Positions 31,182 through 34,584 of a stretch of DNA of 34,584 nucleotides are shown here, one piece after another. Below the pieces are notes generated by a model, which was not told the DNA's origin, did not search any database, and was given only the letters and a program-made list of their open reading frames with translations. The translations under genes were made by a program, and so were the position numbers. This stretch comes from Cupriavidus sp. BIS7 (lineage in GTDB: Bacteria; Pseudomonadota; Gammaproteobacteria; Burkholderiales; Burkholderiaceae): NCBI RefSeq assembly GCF_000292345.1, contig NZ_ALOU01000026.1, positions 1 through 34,584 of the forward strand. Direction: 5' to 3'. Positions within the stretch are counted from its first letter, which is position 1; every line of letters starts with the position of its first letter.

Positions 31182-31187
31182 TACAAT
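31182..31187 (+). promoter_or_regulatory. Possible -10 element of the DUF3182 operon
   Basis: TACAAT matches the -10 consensus at 5 of 6 positions and lies 38 bases before the GTG start. No good -35 hexamer stands 16-18 bases upstream, so this may be an activator-dependent or non-sigma70 promoter. Confidence 0.35.
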
Positions 31188-31224
31188 TTAGTCAGAATGC
31201 GGCCTCGCCGCCGAGGAGCCGATC

Positions 31225-32415
31225 GTGGCCAACCCGGGAAAGCGTGTTGTAGCGCGCGCAGTGCCTGACGAGATGCCCGCCGCAGTGGATCCGCAGTCAC
31301 GTGACGTGCGCGTCGTGCTCTATGGCCGCGATGACTGCGACATGGCCGACAGCCACCAGGGCATGACGCTCAAGGCAATCGGCGAACGCGTGGCGCGGCT
31401 GGCCGATTACACGTTTGCGGGTTGCTACGACGCCGCCGCGCATCGCCCGGCAGACGGCCGGCTCTACTTCGTGCCCGCGGATACGCTAAGTGGAGTGGCC
31501 AGCGCCCGGCAGCTCGGGATCGCAACCCATCAGGACCTGTTCGGGGGCGTGGTGCCGCACGCGTTTATCGGCACCAAGGCCATCACGCACGGGCTCGTCG
31601 CGCCGGACGCGCCGGCGCCCGCGGGCTGGAGCGAAGCGTTTGCGGCGCGCGTTCGGCCGCACGTGCTGCCCGGCTTCACGGCGTTCTCGGTTCGGGATGC
31701 GCGCCATGCGGGGCGGAAGATGCTGCGCGGCGGCAAGGTGCGAGTGAAGGAAACATCGGGAGCCGGCGGCCATGGCCAGAAGGTGGTGGGTTCGGCCGCC
31801 GAACTCGATGCGGCGCTGGACGCCATCGATCCGTCCTGCATCGAGCAAGTAGGCATCGTGCTGGAGCGCAACCTTGACGATGTGACGACGTTCAGCGTCG
31901 GGCAGGTGGAGATTGGCGAGTGGCTCGCGAGCTATTGCGGCACGCAGAGCCTGACCACGAACCATGCGGGCGAGAAGGTCTATGGCGGATCGACGCTGCG
32001 CGTGGTGCGGGGCACGCTTGCCGACTTATTGGCGCACCCGATCGAAGCACACCTGCGCTGCGCGGTGCAGGCCGCCAATGCGTATCACGCTGCAGCGGTG
32101 GATTGTTTCCGGGGCACGCTGGTCTCGCGCTGCAACTACGACGTGGCGATGGGCACGGCCAACGGGCTGTCTATGCTCGGCGTGCTGGAACAGTCGTGGC
32201 GCGTGGGCGGTGCAACAGGTGCCGAACTCGCGGCGCTGGCTGCGTTCCAGGCGGACCCGAGGTGCAGGCGCGCCACCGCCAGCACGCGCGAGGTCTATCG
32301 AGCCGACATCACGCTGCCGGCAGGCGCGGAAGTCTATTTTCAGGGAGAGGATCGCAGTGTCGGGGCACTGACGAAGTACGCAATCCTGGAGTCAGTCTCA
32401 GATGGCCACACATGA
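31225..32415 (+). CDS. DUF3182-family protein with ATP-grasp-like features
   Basis: A 396-residue cytoplasmic protein that I recognise as DUF3182. Segments suggest an ATP-grasp fold: VRVKETSGAGGHGQKVV (a lysine plus glycine-rich nucleotide loop), GIVLERNLDD (hinge strand with acidic residue), and YGGSTLRVVRG followed later by SRCNYDVAMG. ATP-grasp enzymes join a carboxylate to an amine or thiol with ATP. Function is not established. Start is GTG 31225 with GAGGAG 6 bases upstream. It overlaps the alpha/beta hydrolase gene by 14 bases, so the pair is translationally coupled and probably acts on the same small molecule. Confidence 0.85.
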   Translation: MANPGKRVVARAVPDEMPAAVDPQSRDVRVVLYGRDDCDMADSHQGMTLKAIGERVARLADYTFAGCYDAAAHRPADGRLYFVPADTLSGVASARQLGIATHQDLFGGVVPHAFIGTKAITHGLVAPDAPAPAGWSEAFAARVRPHVLPGFTAFSVRDARHAGRKMLRGGKVRVKETSGAGGHGQKVVGSAAELDAALDAIDPSCIEQVGIVLERNLDDVTTFSVGQVEIGEWLASYCGTQSLTTNHAGEKVYGGSTLRVVRGTLADLLAHPIEAHLRCAVQAANAYHAAAVDCFRGTLVSRCNYDVAMGTANGLSMLGVLEQSWRVGGATGAELAALAAFQADPRCRRATASTREVYRADITLPAGAEVYFQGEDRSVGALTKYAILESVSDGHT

Positions 32416-33331
32416 AGAATCAATTCGCATTCATACCGACGGCGGCGTGATTGCCGGAACCGTCGTTTCCCCCGCCACCAAATTGCCGGGCGTGTTGTTC
32501 GTGCATGGCTGGGGCGGCAGCCAGCAGCAGTACCTGGCGCGTGCGCGCGAGGTGGCGGGCCTGGGGTGCGTCTGCATGACGTTCGACCTGACCGGCCACG
32601 CCGGCACAGCCGCGCAGTACGAAACCGTCAGCCGCATGCGCAATCTTGCCGATGTCCTGGCGGCATACGACATGCTGGTGAGGCATCCGGAAGTCGATCG
32701 CAATGCCATCGCAGTGGTCGGCAGCAGCTATGGCGGGTATCTGGCCGCCGTGCTGTGCGAACTGCGTCCGGTTCGCTGGCTCGCGTTCCGGGCGCCGGCG
32801 CTCTACATGGACAGCGGCTGGGATTCCCCGAAACGCCAGCTGCATCGTGATCAGGATCTGGTGGCGTACCGGCGCAAGGTGGTGCCCGCCGACACCAACC
32901 GCGCGCTGCGCGCGTGCACGAACTTCAAGGGCGACGTGCTCGTGGTGGAGTCGCAGCACGACAATATCGTGCCGCATACCGCCGTGCTGAGTTACGTGGA
33001 TGCGTGCATCCAGGCGAGTTCGATTACCTATCGGGTGCTCAAGGGCGCCGATCACGGGTTGTCGACAGAGGACAACCAGCGTGCCTATGGCAGGCTGCTG
33101 GTGGGCTGGCTGCGCGAGATGGTGACCGAAGCGCGTACCGGCCCGGCCGTGGCAGCGCGGCCTTCAGCGCCTTCTACCACGCACGCGGCGCCGTTTCCCG
33201 ACGACGGACTGGCCCCGGCCGATGCTGGCCAGTCCAGTCCGGCCGGTTCGGCCGTGCCTGCCGGGGCCGACGACGATAACAACGACAACGATCCACAGGT
33301 CATAGCCGCCCAGTCGCGTGCGGCGGAGTAG
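32402..33331 (+). CDS. Alpha/beta hydrolase with disordered C-terminal tail
   Basis: A 309-residue serine hydrolase. The nucleophile is S109 in GSSYGG, with D187 (ESQHDNIVP) and H218 (GADHGLS) completing the triad; HGWGG (35-39) forms the oxyanion hole. Residues from about 245 onward are a low-complexity Ala/Pro/Ser/Asp tail with no fold, ending DDDNNDNDP. ATG 32402 has GGAG 10 bases upstream and lies inside the end of the DUF3182 gene. There is no signal peptide. An esterase, thioesterase or peptidase role is possible; the coupling to an ATP-grasp-like protein suggests a make-and-break pair. Confidence 0.9.
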   Translation: MATHEESIRIHTDGGVIAGTVVSPATKLPGVLFVHGWGGSQQQYLARAREVAGLGCVCMTFDLTGHAGTAAQYETVSRMRNLADVLAAYDMLVRHPEVDRNAIAVVGSSYGGYLAAVLCELRPVRWLAFRAPALYMDSGWDSPKRQLHRDQDLVAYRRKVVPADTNRALRACTNFKGDVLVVESQHDNIVPHTAVLSYVDACIQASSITYRVLKGADHGLSTEDNQRAYGRLLVGWLREMVTEARTGPAVAARPSAPSTTHAAPFPDDGLAPADAGQSSPAGSAVPAGADDDNNDNDPQVIAAQSRAAE

Positions 33332-33381
33332 GGCGCCGGCAACGCAGGCGGGGGCGCCCGATCGGAGCCGATCGCAAACGA

Positions 33382-34539
33382 TCAGAACGCCGCTCTGTAG
33401 ATCGCCAGCGCATCGGCCTGGGTGACCTCGCGCGGATTGTTGACGAGCAGGCGGGTTTGCAGCATGGCGTCGCTGGCCAGCCGCTCCAGATCAGCTTCCT
33501 TGACCCCCACTTCGCGAAGCGTGCGCGGGATGCCGGTGGCCAGCACCAGGCCTTCGATATGGGCAATCAGCGCGGCGGCCTTGGTCTCGCAGCTACCGGT
33601 TGTGTCAGGCAGCACCACGTCGGCCAGCTCGGCATACAGCTTGCTGGCGGCGGGCGCGTTGAACTTCATGACGTGCGGCAGCACAAGCGCGTTGGACAAC
33701 CCGTGCGCCACGTGGAAGATGCCGCCGATCGGATAGGCCAGCGCATGCACGGCTGCCACCGGCGAGTTGGCGAAGGCCTGCCCCGCGAACATCGCCCCCA
33801 ACAGCATCGCTTCGCGCGCGCCACGGTCATGGCCATTGTCACAGGCGAGCATCAGGTTCTGCGACAGCAGTTCCAGCGCGCGCACGGCCAGCATGTCGGA
33901 GATCGGATTCTTCAGGTGCGCGCTCGTGTAGGCCTCGATCGCATGCACCATGGCGTCGATGCCAGTGGCGGCAGTGGCGGCACGCGGCAGGCCCAGCGTA
34001 AGCTCGGCGTCGAGGATGGCCAGATCGGCAAGAAGCTGCGGCGCCACCACGCCCATCTTGGTGGTCTCGCCCGTGGTGACGATGGAGACGGCGGTCACTT
34101 CGGACCCCGTGCCGGCCGTGGTGGGCATCTGCACCAGCGGCAGCCGGCCACCCGTGACCTTCTTCACACCGTACATGTCCTTGAGCGGCTGCGTGGCGGG
34201 CAGCAGCACGGCGATCAGCTTGGCTACATCCATCGACGAACCGCCACCGAGCCCCAGCACGACTTCCGCGCTGGCTTGCCGCGCACGCTCCGTGGCGTCC
34301 AGCACGATGTGCTCGGGCGGGTCGGCAATTACGTCGTCGATCAGCGTCACCTGCCAGTCGTGCTTGCCAAGGTCATCGAGTGCGGGCGCCAGCAGGCCGC
34401 TTTTCGACAGGAAGCCGTCGGTTACCACGCAAAGGCGGCGCGCCTGCGGAAACGATTCACGCAGCAACGCGCCCAGCCGGCGGGCGGCACCGAATTCGAC
34501 GATGACCGTCGGCACTGTCTGGAAACGGAACGGGTTCAT
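33382..34539 (-). CDS. Iron-containing alcohol dehydrogenase
   Basis: A 385-residue group III alcohol dehydrogenase using NAD(P)H. GGGSSMD (98-104) binds the dinucleotide phosphate; TTAGTGSEVT (140-149) is the family signature. Metal ligands are D195 and H199 in GIDAMVHAIEAY, H265 in AVHALAYP and H279 in VAHGLSNALVLPH. It is close in length and motifs to lactaldehyde reductase/butanol dehydrogenase types. ATG 34539 has GGAG 6 bases upstream; the frame is open beyond it without similarity. It converges on the hydrolase gene, with about 50 bases between that contain three GATCG repeats but no clear terminator. Substrate unknown. Confidence 0.92.
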   Translation of the reverse strand: MNPFRFQTVPTVIVEFGAARRLGALLRESFPQARRLCVVTDGFLSKSGLLAPALDDLGKHDWQVTLIDDVIADPPEHIVLDATERARQASAEVVLGLGGGSSMDVAKLIAVLLPATQPLKDMYGVKKVTGGRLPLVQMPTTAGTGSEVTAVSIVTTGETTKMGVVAPQLLADLAILDAELTLGLPRAATAATGIDAMVHAIEAYTSAHLKNPISDMLAVRALELLSQNLMLACDNGHDRGAREAMLLGAMFAGQAFANSPVAAVHALAYPIGGIFHVAHGLSNALVLPHVMKFNAPAASKLYAELADVVLPDTTGSCETKAAALIAHIEGLVLATGIPRTLREVGVKEADLERLASDAMLQTRLLVNNPREVTQADALAIYRAAF

Positions 34540-34567
34540 GGGGTCTCCGAAGTTGTCTGATTTGGCT

Positions 34568-34584
34568 CCCCTCTCCCGCACGGC
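34568..34584. repeat. Partial copy of the GAGAGGGG repeat at the window edge
   Basis: CCCCTCTCCCGC at 34568-34579 is identical to the hairpin arm of the element at 20661-20779. The rest is cut off by the window end. It lies just upstream of the alcohol dehydrogenase gene. Confidence 0.55.

Overview
The window is GC-rich DNA (about two thirds G+C by eye) from a betaproteobacterium of the Burkholderiaceae, most likely Cupriavidus or a close relative. The protein families point that way: orphan Bug/TctC-type binding proteins, an AlgZ/AlgR-like kinase and regulator pair, a DUF3182 protein, a LigD, and the dispersed CCCCTCTCCCGC / GCGGGAGAGGGG repeat. This is inference from family content; no rRNA, tRNA, CRISPR array, insertion sequence or phage gene was seen. 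Two genes differ in base composition: an orphan lipoprotein gene (16575-17300) with 50-55 % G+C in two 60-base lines I counted, and, less strongly, a MNT/HEPN pair (12212-12930).

Left part (1-9830). After a gene fragment at the edge and about 570 bp of repeat-bearing spacer come a 1-Cys peroxiredoxin and, all on the minus strand, a 2-oxoacid dehydrogenase operon (E1 alpha, E1 beta, E2; no E3). Then follow a small lipoprotein, a SAM methyltransferase, an MFS exporter divergent from an IclR-type regulator, and a membrane diguanylate cyclase.

Middle part (9831-17366). A LytS/AlgZ-like histidine kinase overlaps its LytTR response regulator. A stand-alone protein that copies the kinase's 2TM membrane domain lies tail to tail with the regulator. 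Next are a nucleotidyltransferase/HEPN toxin-antitoxin-like pair, a LysR-YbfB/MFS-nitronate monooxygenase operon with a good sigma70 promoter, and the low-GC lipoprotein with a perfect palindrome upstream and a terminator downstream.

Sulfur cluster (17392-27473). Seven minus-strand genes run away from a divergent LysR gene: cysteine-dioxygenase-like protein, four-domain rhodanese, Bug protein, cystathionine beta-lyase-like PLP enzyme, M14 deacylase (AstE/AspA-like), second Bug protein, and a BisC-like molybdopterin sulfoxide reductase. Together they look like a pathway that imports an organosulfur compound, removes an acyl group, reduces a sulfoxide, cleaves a C-S bond, and handles the thiol by dioxygenation and sulfur transfer. 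This is the best candidate for an undescribed system in the window; the substrate is unknown.

Right part (27629-34584). A small exported Ala/Lys-rich protein, a LigD lacking the phosphoesterase domain, a PRC-barrel protein, a BON-domain protein, a DUF3182 (ATP-grasp-like) protein overlapping an alpha/beta hydrolase, and an iron-type alcohol dehydrogenase. The stretch from LigD to the hydrolase resembles a stress/DNA-repair island. The LigD-PRC intergenic region has unusual phased repeats and palindromes.
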